A DNA stretch of 19,916 bases from Candidatus Gerdarchaeota archaeon (GCA_016840905.1 JAEORM010000017.1:1-19916), one strand, 5' to 3'; positions 6,972 through 14,971 are shown, counted from the stretch's first letter. A program made the numbers and translations. The notes: generated from the letters alone by a model not told the origin.

Positions 6972-7772
6972 TTATTTTTTTCCTTCAACGATTGCTTTAG
7001 TTATATCTGTTAGTGTTATTATACCCACTAATTTCTTTTTATCATCTAAAACAAAAACCCCTTTATACATTGTTTTTTCAAAAACATCGATAACATCACA
7101 AAGAGGTTGATATTCAAAGATTGTGGGTGGATCTGATTTCATTACTTGTCCTACAAAAAACTCTTGTATTCTACTTTTCTGGTGTTTAATTGGTATTTGC
7201 TCTCTAAATCTTGCTAAAGCATCTGCTAAAGTCTCATCATCTATAATACCAACAATGTTTTCTTCATTGACTACTGGTAAAATACTGATATTTTTTTCCA
7301 TCATAGTATTTCTTGCAGAAATAACTCGTTCGCTTTCAGTTATTCTCATAGGATTCCTTGTCATTAATTCTCCTACTTTAATTTTCTTGCATGTACTGTA
7401 GGTTTTAAGTAAATCGAATTTCCTTAAAAGACCTTTTAAGCTATCGCCTTCCATTACTAATAAACTGGAAATTCGTTTATCAATCATAATAGTAGCCGCT
7501 TCTTTAACATCTAAAGAAGGTTCTACTGATATAATTGGAGTGGACATAGCACTTGCTACGTGTAATTCCTTTGGTGAAATTCCTTCAGTCTTATATGTTC
7601 CTAATCTATCAGCTACATCTCTAAATGAAAGAATACCTATTGGTTTTCCTTCATGGATAACAATGAGTCGTGTTATTCCTTTTTTCTTTCTCATCAAATT
7701 CAAAGCTTTATCCAACTGTTGATCTTTTTCAACAGTCTCATATTCAGTTGTCATTACTTCTGAAACTTTCAT
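6972..7772 (-). CDS. Four-CBS-domain protein, 266 aa
   Basis: Four consecutive CBS motifs fill the whole protein: about 1-58 (MKVSEVMTTEYETVEKDQ..), 68-124 (ASAMSTPIISVEPS..), 131-186 (KVGELMTRNPMRITES..) and 206-263 (VGQVMKSDPPTIFEYQ..). Each has the usual xVM-x-T/P start and the G-I/L-(I/L)T/D-x-x-D/E ending, for example VGIITLTDI. Paired CBS motifs (Bateman modules) bind AMP, ADP, ATP, SAM or similar ligands, so this is probably a soluble energy or nucleotide sensor; there is no attached effector domain, and the target is unknown. An excellent Shine-Dalgarno GGAGG sits 7 nt before the ATG at 7772. A TATA-like AATATAAAATTA about 35 bp upstream suggests a promoter separate from the next CBS gene. 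Confidence 0.9.
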   Translation of the reverse strand: MKVSEVMTTEYETVEKDQQLDKALNLMRKKKGITRLIVIHEGKPIGILSFRDVADRLGTYKTEGISPKELHVASAMSTPIISVEPSLDVKEAATIMIDKRISSLLVMEGDSLKGLLRKFDLLKTYSTCKKIKVGELMTRNPMRITESERVISARNTMMEKNISILPVVNEENIVGIIDDETLADALARFREQIPIKHQKSRIQEFFVGQVMKSDPPTIFEYQPLCDVIDVFEKTMYKGVFVLDDKKKLVGIITLTDITKAIVEGKK

Positions 7773-7883
7773 CGAATTTCCTCCAAAAAATCATTTTTTA
7801 ATTTTATATTGTATTTTTTCCTTTTTTCCAACATTTTTTTGATAGTAGGATATCCATCACTTTTTATGGTTTCCTATAACTTG

Positions 7884-8522
7884 TTAGTCTTCATCTTGAC
7901 AATCGTTACAAATTAGCTGGTCATCCTTGTCATATAGTGGTTCTCCTTCACAGTATTGTCCACATTGACAACAGTAGTATCCCATCGATAATCCGGAATT
8001 GTTATCTTCTTCGTCTTTATCATAGTCTTCCTCTGTGAATTCTTTTTCATAATTTTCTTGTTCATTACCAAAAGAAATGTTCTCATATTCTTGAGCTATT
8101 TCAAAAAGGCTTGGTGCAATACGAAGTAAATCTCGATAGGTCACTATTCCGATGACTTCTCCTTGTTCAACGATAATTAACCGTCTAATATTTAATCTTA
8201 CCATTAAGGTCATAGCTTCAGTAATATCTATTGTTGGTGGAACAGTTACAACAGGTTTTGTAGCAATTTCATCTACTTTTGTTTTTGAGGGATCTTTCCC
8301 TGTTGCAACTACACGTGTAACAATATCTCTTTCAGTAATAATTCCTAATGCTTTTTTCTTTCCTACATGAGTTTGTAAAATTATACTACCAATATTGTTT
8401 TCTAGCATTATTTTAGCTGCTTTTGTTACTAACTCATGAGGTTCAATAGAATAAACAATTGTTGACATAACTTCAGATATGTGCATTTTAAGTCTTGAAT
8501 TAGAAGAGATATTGTTTCCCAT
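7884..8522 (-). CDS. CBS-pair protein with acidic linker and C-terminal zinc ribbon, 212 aa
   Basis: Two CBS motifs occupy about residues 13-135: MHISEVMSTIVYSIEP at the start of the first with GIITERDIVTRV at its end, and VDEIATKPVVTVPP with VIGIVTYRDLLR for the second. A strongly acidic linker follows (about 150-178, rich in Glu/Asp). The last 30 residues carry CCQC (184-187) and CNDC (205-208), a likely zinc ribbon. CBS plus zinc ribbon proteins are common in archaea; the CBS pair is expected to bind an adenine nucleotide and the ribbon may bind nucleic acid or protein. ATG 8522 is the first start, but the domain begins at a second Met (residue 13), so a shorter form is possible. Same strand as the four-CBS gene, 111 bp away. 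Confidence 0.88.
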   Translation of the reverse strand: MGNNISSNSRLKMHISEVMSTIVYSIEPHELVTKAAKIMLENNIGSIILQTHVGKKKALGIITERDIVTRVVATGKDPSKTKVDEIATKPVVTVPPTIDITEAMTLMVRLNIRRLIIVEQGEVIGIVTYRDLLRIAPSLFEIAQEYENISFGNEQENYEKEFTEEDYDKDEEDNNSGLSMGYYCCQCGQYCEGEPLYDKDDQLICNDCQDED

Positions 8523-8703
8523 ATTATCAGCTCACTGGATGTTTTATATAATAATAGTTATTTATGCTATAATAAATTGTTGTGAATAAAATGAAGTTTT
8601 GGTTACGAAAAACTATACATGTTTAAGTAAAATTAGCACTAAAAAAATCACTATTTTTCAATTTTTTTGGAAATCTTTTTGATAAGTAAATTTAATTTAT
8701 AAT

Positions 8704-8794
8704 GTGTGTCAATGAAGAAATCTGACAAGGCGAATCAGGATTACTGCTTGGCTAGCACCTGATAATGACTTTTCATAGTTACACCGAGACACAC
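8704..8794. ncRNA. Candidate 91-nt structured RNA upstream of P5C dehydrogenase
   Basis: Closed by a perfect 7-bp stem GTGTGTC (8704-8710) / GACACAC (8788-8794). Inside are ATGAA/TTCAT (8712-8716 with 8772-8776), a perfect 6-bp ATCAGG/CCTGAT (8734-8739 with 8758-8763), and TGCT/AGCA (8745-8748 with 8754-8757) with loop TGGCT and a one-sided bulge ATTAC. All helices nest into one rod. On the plus strand AT-rich TTTAATTTATAA precedes it and TTTAATTTTT follows. It has no T-arm, so it is not a tRNA, and I match it to no known riboswitch. It ends 116 bp before the start of the P5C dehydrogenase gene, so it could be a stand-alone RNA or a leader element. The strand is not settled. The rest of 8523-8910 holds only promoter-like AT-rich sequence and a weak CTTTC/GAAAG hairpin near 8875-8893. 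Confidence 0.4.
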
Positions 8795-8910
8795 TAACTT
8801 TAATTTTTCATATTCTAAATAATCTAGAGCTTTTTTTCTCATAAATTAATTAGCAGTTAATAATAATGTATGTGGCTTTCTTTACTTAGAAAGTCTTTAA
8901 GGTGATTATT

Positions 8911-10557
8911 TTGTCATTTGGTCGTTATATTATACGTGAACCCTCAAATGAGCCTATTTTTGATTATGCTCCAGGTTCAAAAGAAAGAATTGCTCTTAAA
9001 AAAGAACTACAAGAGATGAAAAGTAAAACAATTGATTTACCACTGATTATTAACGGGCAAGAAATTAAAACATCTGAACAAATGGCTATTCAAGCACCAC
9101 ATGATCATAATCTAATATTAGGAAAAGCTTCTCTTGCAACTAAGGAACATATTGATTTAGCCATCAAATCAGCATTAACTGCCAAAGAAGAATGGATGGA
9201 ATATAATTGGGATGAACGAGCAGCTATTTTTTTGAAAGCAGCAGAATTGCTTTCTGGACCATATAGAATGAAATTAAATGCAGCCACAATGCTAAATTTA
9301 AGTAAAAATCCTTTTCAGGCAGAAATTGATTCAGCAGTAGAATTAATCGATTTTCTAAGGTTCAATACTTATTACATGTACAAAATTTATGGTGAACAAC
9401 CATTTAGTCCAACCACTGCTTTTAATAGATTAGAATATCGTCCACTCGATGGATTTGTTTTTGCTGTAACACCTTTCAATTTTGCATCCATCATGGGAAA
9501 TCTTCCTTCAGCACCAGCAATGATGGGTAATGTTGTTCTATGGAAACCTGCTTCGAGTGTAATTTATACTGCATATTATATAATGAAATTATTCGAGAAA
9601 GCTGGTTTACCAAAAGGAGTTATCAATTTTATTCCTGGTAAAAGTTCAATTATTGGTGATGTGATTCTTGAACACCCAGATCTTGGAGGTATACATTTTA
9701 CAGGTAGCAATCCAACATTCGATTATATGTGGAAGAAAGTAGGTAATAATATTACTAACTATAAACAATATCCTCGTTTAGTTGGAGAAACAGGAGGGAA
9801 AGATTTCGTTTTTATACATGAATCTGCAGATTTGAGTGCTGTATTAGCTGCCTTGACAAGAGGGGCTTTTGAATATCAAGGACAAAAGTGTTCTGCTGCC
9901 TCGAGAGTATATGCACCAAAGAAAATTTGGCCTCAGATTAAGAAATGTTTGGAAAAAGATTTATCTGAAATTAAAATGGGTCGACCTGATGATTTCACTA
10001 ATTTCATTAATGCAGTAATTGATAAAGAAGCTTATACAAAAATAAATTCCTATATCAAATTAGCAAAAGAATCTACAGAAGCAGAGGTTATTTTTGGTGG
10101 TAAGTCTGATGATAAAATTGGTTATTTCATTGAACCAACTGTTATTCTAACAAAAAATCCTGATTTCATAACAATGACAGAAGAGGTTTTTGGTCCGGTG
10201 CTAACAATTTATCTATATGATGAAGATAAATATCTTGAAACGTTACAAATTTGTGATAGATCAACAAAATACGCTTTAACAGGTTCAATTTTTGCTGAAG
10301 ATAGGAAAGCCATTAATCTTGCAACTAAAGTTTTAAGACACGCAGCAGGAAATTTCTATATTAATGTTAAACCAACTGGTGCTGTAGTAAACCAACAACC
10401 ATTTGGTGGTAGTAGAAAAAGCGGTACTAATGATAAAGCTGGTAGCTATTTGAATTTAATTCGATGGGTCTCAACTCGAAGTATAAAAGAAAGATTTTAT
10501 CCACCAAGAAAATACAGTTATCCATTCCTTGAGGAAGAAAAAAAAGAGGATAATTAA
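8911..10557 (+). CDS. pruA: 1-pyrroline-5-carboxylate dehydrogenase (ALDH4A1-like)
   Basis: Oxidises L-glutamate-gamma-semialdehyde (from P5C) to glutamate with NAD+, the second step of proline breakdown, in the cytosol. Aldehyde dehydrogenase landmarks are in order (numbering from TTG 8911): PFNF (188-191, oxyanion Asn190), VVLWKP (208-213), FTGS (263-266), VGETGGK with general base Glu293, GQKCSAASR with nucleophile Cys327, and EEVFGPV. The run from EYRPLDGFVFAVTPFNF to GNVVLWKP and the ending GNFYIN..QQPFGGSRKSGTNDK match eukaryotic ALDH4A1 and the bacterial enzymes of that subgroup more than the PutA type. I start at TTG 8911 because GGTGAT (8901-8906) is a Shine-Dalgarno match 4 nt away; the upstream GTG at 8902 lies inside that site. 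No proline dehydrogenase gene is adjacent. Length (548 aa) is normal. Confidence 0.92.
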   Translation: MSFGRYIIREPSNEPIFDYAPGSKERIALKKELQEMKSKTIDLPLIINGQEIKTSEQMAIQAPHDHNLILGKASLATKEHIDLAIKSALTAKEEWMEYNWDERAAIFLKAAELLSGPYRMKLNAATMLNLSKNPFQAEIDSAVELIDFLRFNTYYMYKIYGEQPFSPTTAFNRLEYRPLDGFVFAVTPFNFASIMGNLPSAPAMMGNVVLWKPASSVIYTAYYIMKLFEKAGLPKGVINFIPGKSSIIGDVILEHPDLGGIHFTGSNPTFDYMWKKVGNNITNYKQYPRLVGETGGKDFVFIHESADLSAVLAALTRGAFEYQGQKCSAASRVYAPKKIWPQIKKCLEKDLSEIKMGRPDDFTNFINAVIDKEAYTKINSYIKLAKESTEAEVIFGGKSDDKIGYFIEPTVILTKNPDFITMTEEVFGPVLTIYLYDEDKYLETLQICDRSTKYALTGSIFAEDRKAINLATKVLRHAAGNFYINVKPTGAVVNQQPFGGSRKSGTNDKAGSYLNLIRWVSTRSIKERFYPPRKYSYPFLEEEKKEDN

Positions 10558-10589
10558 TTCAGTAAAATTACATTCATAAACCACTTAGA

Positions 10590-10624
10590 TATGAAAGAAT
10601 AGGACAGAGACCTATCTCTTCATA
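10590..10624. terminator. Bidirectional hairpin between convergent stop codons
   Basis: TATGAA (10590-10595) pairs with TTCATA (10619-10624), and inside it ATAGG (10599-10603) with CCTAT (10611-10615), separated by a 3x3 internal loop. It sits between the stop of the plus-strand dehydrogenase (10557) and the stop of the minus-strand exporter (10626). The position suits shared termination or 3'-end protection for both mRNAs. Confidence 0.5.
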
Positions 10625-10625
10625 A

Positions 10626-12008
10626 TTATTCTATCGAAATAGCAGGAGTAGGCGAGGATGTTGAATCTATAGTACTATCAGATTCAATGTAAATTGTAGG
10701 TTGTTTTATATCTTCTTCTTTTTCTTCTTTAGAGTTTACAGTCGATTCTTCACTGTCGTAGATTATTCCATCTTCAACTTTTCTCATTGAAGAGAAGAAC
10801 CAGAAAAGCGCAAATAAGAAAAGTCCCATTGAAGCAGCACCAATATAAACAAATTTGATATTTACAAATTCAGCAATAAGACCACTAATGATCATACCTA
10901 ATGGTGCTGTTGCTTGTGCTAAAGCAATTCTAACAGACATTACTCTTCCTAACTTCTCTTTTGGAACAATTGCTTGCCAAATGGTTTGACTTGAAATAGA
11001 TGCTATTGGAATAGCTAATCCTGTGATAAGAAATCCTATGCCCATAAACCAATAGAGTCCTGTTGGAGTTAAAGCTATCATTAAGAAGCCTACAAATCCT
11101 ACCATTATACCTGTAACAATTCCTACCATTTTCTTCTTGAATCCTTTCCAAATTATAAACAAAATAGCACTAGCAATTGTTCCTGCCTGATTAAAAGCTA
11201 ATACATAAGCTAATTCAGTTTCGCCGCCACCATGATTTACATAAACAAATAGATTTACCAAAGTAAATAATGGCATTAAAAATAAATTAGTAACAGCAAA
11301 AGATCCTAGTGTTGGTAAGAGACCTTTCTTTTCTTTAATGAAAACAAACCCTTCTTTTAATTCCTTGAAGAATGATGTTTTTTCTTGAATAATTTTTGGG
11401 GTTTTTTCTATTTTTGGGATTTTAATTATTAATAATGGAACAACAGCTATACAAAAAGTAATAGCATCCAACCAAAGAATTTGATGAATGGGGAAAAATT
11501 TGAACAATAAGGCAGCAACGATTGGTCCAATAAGATAAATTATACTGGTAAAGAAATATTGCACGCTGTTAATTCGCATCAAATGTTTCTTTGGAACCAT
11601 AATTGGTATTAACGCCATAGTTGCTGGTGAGTGGAATGCTTGAAAAACTCCACGTAAAGCTAAAAAGACAAACAAAATTGGAATAGTGGTTAAATCATAT
11701 TTGAAAAGAAAAACTAACACAACAGTAGAAGCAGCTTGTAGAAAATCTGCTCCACCAATCAAAGCTTTTCTATTCCATCTATCAACAAAAACTCCTGCTA
11801 ATGGTGTAAGTAAAACAGTTGGAATAAATGCTATGAAGGTTGATAGTGATAATAATAGCGCACTTTGCGTTTCAATGGTAATCCACCAAGCTAACACAAA
11901 TTGAATTATACTCGAACCCAGAATTGAAAATAGTTGACCACCCCAGAAAGTTAGAAATCCTTTCATATTATATTTCATTTCAGTTATTTCATTTTTTGTT
12001 TGTTCCAT
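10626..12008 (-). CDS. MFS exporter, DHA3 / macrolide-efflux-like
   Basis: A 12-helix major facilitator. The first helices begin near FLTFWGGQLFSILGSSIIQF, and motif A between TM2 and TM3 reads GVFVDRWNRK, as in the MFS_3 drug-exporter group (MefA/EntS-like). The region FQAFHSPATMALIPIMVPK is also typical. Proton-driven export of a small hydrophobic compound is the family role; the substrate is unknown. The C-terminal 45 residues are a cytosolic, acidic, Ser/Thr-rich tail. I start at ATG 12008; an in-frame TTG at 12026 would add six residues. It diverges from the winged-helix regulator at 12164, and the intergenic region has a minus-strand TATATATA (12063-12071) with two dyads between it and the start, so repression of this pump by the neighbour is likely. 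Confidence 0.88.
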   Translation of the reverse strand: MEQTKNEITEMKYNMKGFLTFWGGQLFSILGSSIIQFVLAWWITIETQSALLLSLSTFIAFIPTVLLTPLAGVFVDRWNRKALIGGADFLQAASTVVLVFLFKYDLTTIPILFVFLALRGVFQAFHSPATMALIPIMVPKKHLMRINSVQYFFTSIIYLIGPIVAALLFKFFPIHQILWLDAITFCIAVVPLLIIKIPKIEKTPKIIQEKTSFFKELKEGFVFIKEKKGLLPTLGSFAVTNLFLMPLFTLVNLFVYVNHGGGETELAYVLAFNQAGTIASAILFIIWKGFKKKMVGIVTGIMVGFVGFLMIALTPTGLYWFMGIGFLITGLAIPIASISSQTIWQAIVPKEKLGRVMSVRIALAQATAPLGMIISGLIAEFVNIKFVYIGAASMGLFLFALFWFFSSMRKVEDGIIYDSEESTVNSKEEKEEDIKQPTIYIESDSTIDSTSSPTPAISIE

Positions 12009-12030
12009 ATTTATACCAACAATCAATTTT

Positions 12031-12055
12031 CTCTATATCTAGAGAATAGATTCTC
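12031..12055. promoter_or_regulatory. Two adjoining dyads in the exporter promoter
   Basis: CTCTA (12031-12035) and TAGAG (12040-12044) are inverted around TATC. Overlapping its edge, GAGAAT (12042-12047) and ATTCTC (12050-12055) form a perfect 14-bp near-palindrome. Both lie just downstream of the minus-strand TATA at 12063-12071, at the expected transcription start of the exporter, where a bound repressor would block RNA polymerase. The likely binder is the neighbouring winged-helix protein (inference). Confidence 0.45.
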
Positions 12056-12117
12056 CAAATCAATATATATACTTTTCTTTTAGTGGAGAAATAATTTAAT
12101 AACCCTATAGAAAAAAC

Positions 12118-12144
12118 TATTTATAATGGTAGAATAATAACCAT
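12118..12144 (+). promoter_or_regulatory. Promoter and dyad of the winged-helix regulator
   Basis: TATTTATAA (12118-12126) is a good TATA box, about 45 bp before the ATG at 12164. ATGGT (12126-12130) and ACCAT (12140-12144) form an inverted repeat over the region between the TATA box and the expected start (near 12148), a possible autoregulatory site. Its sequence differs from the dyads at 12031-12055. Confidence 0.4.
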
Positions 12145-12163
12145 CAAAGTAAGAGTTGATTAT

Positions 12164-12850
12164 ATGGATTATCAGGACGTCATAAATTACCAATTGAAAA
12201 GTATAATGTTATTAAAAGATGAAGAATTATGGCATGCTATTCAAGAAGATAACTATCTGCCAATCTTTATTGCTTTAAGAAAGGGACCTATGACTGTTAA
12301 AGAACTTGAAGAATCATATAATGATATAATCAATGAGAAAATAAATAAAATGTCTCTTGATCAAAAAGAAAAAAGTGCCTTAAAAGCAAAAATGCAAAGA
12401 AAGGATAAAACTCTCTATAAATATCTCGATTTTTTGCAACAGAAAGGAGTAGTCGTACAAGTAGGTAAAAGAGTAAAAATGGGTCAAACAGCTACTGAAT
12501 CTTTATATGGACGAGCTGCTAAAGCTTTCATCTATACAGCACCAAAAGGAGATTTTTTGACTCCTGAGGACAAGAACAAATCACTTAAAGCTGTTGAAAA
12601 AATTCTTACTTTAGATAGAGATGTATCTATTTCTATGGATTGTTTTATAGAAACCTACAATAAAATTTTGCTAAGTATTGATCAAGAGAAGGAAAGAATT
12701 TTTCAAAAATATGAAGACGAAATAACTAAAATTGCATCGAACTTATCATTTGATGATTTGAAGAAGGTTATTGCTGTTTTAGAAATGATTGCTTTAATAA
12801 ATGATTCAAAATTATTACAAGCGGATTTAGATAAATGCTTCAAAAAATAA
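12164..12850 (+). CDS. Winged-helix transcriptional regulator (ArsR/PadR-like), 228 aa
   Basis: Residues about 30-125 form a winged-helix domain: PIFIALRKGPMTVKELEESY is helix 1 plus the first half of the HTH, KDKTLYKYLDFLQQKGVVVQ (80-99) the recognition helix and following turn, and VGKRVKMGQTATESLYGRAA the wing. An insertion of about 20 charged residues (56-78) separates the HTH helices. The C-terminal half (about 130-228) is helical and charged, probably for dimerisation or ligand sensing. No membrane segment. It is divergent from the MFS exporter with about 155 bp between starts, the classic arrangement of an efflux pump and its repressor. A TATA box and a dyad precede it. The exact family and ligand cannot be set from sequence alone. 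Confidence 0.78.
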   Translation: MDYQDVINYQLKSIMLLKDEELWHAIQEDNYLPIFIALRKGPMTVKELEESYNDIINEKINKMSLDQKEKSALKAKMQRKDKTLYKYLDFLQQKGVVVQVGKRVKMGQTATESLYGRAAKAFIYTAPKGDFLTPEDKNKSLKAVEKILTLDRDVSISMDCFIETYNKILLSIDQEKERIFQKYEDEITKIASNLSFDDLKKVIAVLEMIALINDSKLLQADLDKCFKK

Positions 12851-12909
12851 ATCAATTAAAATACCTCTTCTTTAAGTGATAATCTCCCTGAAATAGGAGA
12901 AGAACGATT

Positions 12910-13485
12910 ATGAAAAAGCTAGTTGTCACAAGAGAAAGTGTTGCCTTGCAACCATTAAGGAACCTGATAGAAAAACAAAAACATAGAACATTGGTACTAT
13001 GGAGTATTGATTGTGCAGAATATGTTCTTCCTATTTTTGAAGAAAAATATCCAAATGATAAACGTCCACGGGAAGCTATTGAAGCTGCTAAAGCATGGGC
13101 ACAAGGTAAAATAAAAATGCCTGAAGCTAAAAAAGCAGCTCATGCTACTCATAACGCTGCTACAAAAGTTGATGATGAAAATCCTGCCGCTTGTGCAGCT
13201 GCTCGAGCTATGGGACATGTAATTGGTACTGTTCATGTGGAAACACATGCAATGGGATTTGTTATGTATGCAATTACTGCTTTTGTGTATGCCGATATGT
13301 CACAACAAGCAGATATGATTATAGCTAAAGAATGTAATCGTTTATATGTGCGTTTACTTTTTTGGGAAAAAAATTTTGATAAAATTGAAACTACATGGGC
13401 TTCATTTCTTCTAAGAGATAATGTACCAAATAGAGAGACTCTTCTTAGGCAAAAGAATGAACGAAAACAAATTCCTGAAAAATAA
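12910..13485 (+). CDS. Imm5-like 'putative immunity protein', 191 aa
   Basis: An all-helical, Ala-rich protein whose conserved pattern matches the family annotated as putative immunity protein (Imm5): LVLWSIDCAEYVLPIFEEKYP (28-48) with Trp31 and Cys35, then RPREAIEAAKAWAQG (52-66), then AARAMGHVIGTVHVETHA (97-114). The family was named from polymorphic-toxin loci, where members neutralise a partner toxin, but many genomes carry it alone, as here, with no toxin gene beside it. Its real role is therefore open. GGAG (about 12896-12899) precedes the ATG by about 10 nt. It follows the winged-helix gene by 59 bp on the same strand and may be co-transcribed. No signal or membrane segment, so cytosolic. 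It ends 12 bp from the convergent fucosidase stop. Confidence 0.7.
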   Translation: MKKLVVTRESVALQPLRNLIEKQKHRTLVLWSIDCAEYVLPIFEEKYPNDKRPREAIEAAKAWAQGKIKMPEAKKAAHATHNAATKVDDENPAACAAARAMGHVIGTVHVETHAMGFVMYAITAFVYADMSQQADMIIAKECNRLYVRLLFWEKNFDKIETTWASFLLRDNVPNRETLLRQKNERKQIPEK

Positions 13486-13497
13486 TTTAAAATTACA

Positions 13498-14757
13498 CTA
13501 AACTAGTTTTAAAACTGATTTTGCACTGATATCAGTTATAATAATCTTGGATTCATTTTTAATTGAAATTTTACCTTTGCCTACAATCCATTCAGATGAA
13601 TCTAGATTTTTAGGTTTTGTCAGTTCAATTTGCTTTTGAGGATGAGAAAAATATAGATATTCAGATTTCGTTCGATGATTCTGAATTATTCCTCCCCAAT
13701 TTTCAATTGAAATATTTCTTGTTCCATGAAGCAATTCTGAATATGGTTTGATAAGATTACCAGTTTCTTGTGCTATTTTTACTTGATCAACAGCTATAAA
13801 TCCATCTGGTTTTGGACCGAAATTAAGAAGTGTATTTGCATTTTTTATTGAATTGTTAATAATCAATTCCTGAATATCCTTTGGTTTCTTATAATCACTA
13901 TCATCTTTAGCATATCCCCAAGCCTTGTTGATAGATAAGCATACTTCACCTGGTAATTTACTGGTGCGAGGCCAAGGAGCGCCTTGTTGTTCTCCCGTTC
14001 CAGCTATATTCTCAAATAGCAAAAAATCGGTTTTACCCATCTTTTTTTCTTCACTTGTTGTACCAGAATTTGATCCCACAAGAATTCTTGGATTGATTTT
14101 CTTAATTGCTTGATACAAAGATGGATAAGCTAAATACTCTAAGAAACCTTCAGGATGTTTGGGGTGGTTAAATTGATAACCATCAAACCAAAAACATAAA
14201 ACATCAGGATAAAGTTTGCTTAACTCTAGTACTTGTTGTTGATAATAAACTACATAATTTTCGTGTAATTTGTGATTGTTCTCTTGTAGAAGAATATGAA
14301 ACTGAGGTTGATTGTTTTCTTTCTCAATTTGCGTCCAACTCCAATCAATAGTTGAATAATACAAACCAATTCGAATTCCATGTTTCTTTCCTGCTTCAAA
14401 TAAATAATCAAGTATGCTTTTCTGATTGTTTTCCCAAAAAGGTGTATTGCGGATATGAAAGTCAGGAGAGATTTCATGGGGGATTTTTGTGTCCCATAAA
14501 CAAAAACCATCATGATGTTTTGAAGTACAAATAAGATATTTAGCACCCATAATTTTTGCTGTTAAAACCCACTGTTCAATTCCAGAAGGATTGGGATTAA
14601 AATGATGCATAAAACTAGCTTTGTAGGAGTCATGAGCCATTTTATGATTATACATATGCCATTCATGTTCTTCGCCTAGAGAATATAATCCAAAATGAAT
14701 GAACATACCAAATCGTAAATCTTGAAATAATTCTTGAGCAATAAACTGGGGATCCAT
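13498..14757 (-). CDS. GH29 alpha-L-fucosidase, intracellular type
   Basis: Glycoside hydrolase family 29 releases alpha-linked L-fucose from glycans with retention. Visible family blocks are FGMFIHFGLYSLG (16-28), TSKHHDGFCLWDT (78-90), GLYYSTIDW (131-139) and FWFDGYQ (189-195), in which Asp192 is the expected nucleophile. Conserved GPKPDGFI (about 317-324) follows near the end of the barrel. The length (419 aa) is close to the minimal catalytic domain plus a short beta-rich tail, and there is no extra carbohydrate-binding module. There is no signal peptide or membrane anchor, so it should act inside the cell on imported or self-made glycosides. The acid/base residue cannot be placed with confidence, as is usual in GH29. 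Starts at ATG 14757 without a clear Shine-Dalgarno. No sugar-uptake genes are adjacent. Confidence 0.85.
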   Translation of the reverse strand: MDPQFIAQELFQDLRFGMFIHFGLYSLGEEHEWHMYNHKMAHDSYKASFMHHFNPNPSGIEQWVLTAKIMGAKYLICTSKHHDGFCLWDTKIPHEISPDFHIRNTPFWENNQKSILDYLFEAGKKHGIRIGLYYSTIDWSWTQIEKENNQPQFHILLQENNHKLHENYVVYYQQQVLELSKLYPDVLCFWFDGYQFNHPKHPEGFLEYLAYPSLYQAIKKINPRILVGSNSGTTSEEKKMGKTDFLLFENIAGTGEQQGAPWPRTSKLPGEVCLSINKAWGYAKDDSDYKKPKDIQELIINNSIKNANTLLNFGPKPDGFIAVDQVKIAQETGNLIKPYSELLHGTRNISIENWGGIIQNHRTKSEYLYFSHPQKQIELTKPKNLDSSEWIVGKGKISIKNESKIIITDISAKSVLKLV

Positions 14758-14888
14758 TATAATCTAGCTTTACTTGCCAAAGAGAGGTTAAAAATGAAGC
14801 GCTAATTTGGTCAACTAATATCAAGCATACTGAAAAGAAGTAAAAGTATTGGTGTCGGGGGCGGGCTTTGATCCCGCGACCTCCGGAT

Positions 14889-14924
14889 GTCTCATCAAAT
14901 CTGGCCCTAAATTTTCGATTTGAT
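14889..14924 (-). other. tRNA intron 1 at the canonical 37/38 position, 36 nt
   Basis: The precursor folds into a textbook bulge-helix-bulge: outer helix CCGGA/TCCGG, central 4-bp helix CTCA/TGAG, 5' bulge TA^A and 3' bulge AC^A, and an inner 7-bp helix TCAAATC/GATTTGA. Cuts after A37 and before A38 give a normal anticodon loop. This fixes the splice sites and marks the host as archaeal. Confidence 0.88.
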
Positions 14925-14940
14925 TATGAGTCCGGCGCCC

Positions 14941-14971
14941 ATTCTAGCGAATGAACACGCATGGACATCCG
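14941..14971 (-). other. Probable second tRNA intron in the D-loop, about 31 nt
   Basis: Between D-stem strand GCCT and its partner GGGC lie 41 nt, where a normal D-loop (AGCCTGGTTA) needs about 10. The extra segment forms a helix GGATG (14970-14966) with CATTC (14953-14949), and TGGT/GCTA can pair below it (two wobbles), with a 5' bulge TAC. This resembles a relaxed bulge-helix-bulge, but the exact 3' splice site is uncertain by one or two bases. Confidence 0.6.

Noticed and set aside
8711..8768. C/D box guide RNA within the same element (ATGAAGA, CTGA)
   Set aside because: The C-like and D-like boxes are too close or wrongly spaced, and no D box stands at the 3' end next to the terminal stem.
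8704..8794. tRNA reading of the 91-nt element, prompted by its 7-bp terminal stem
   Set aside because: The 17 nt before the 3' strand form no T-arm, there is no anticodon arm and no CCA, and the inner helices are nested instead of cloverleaf-like.
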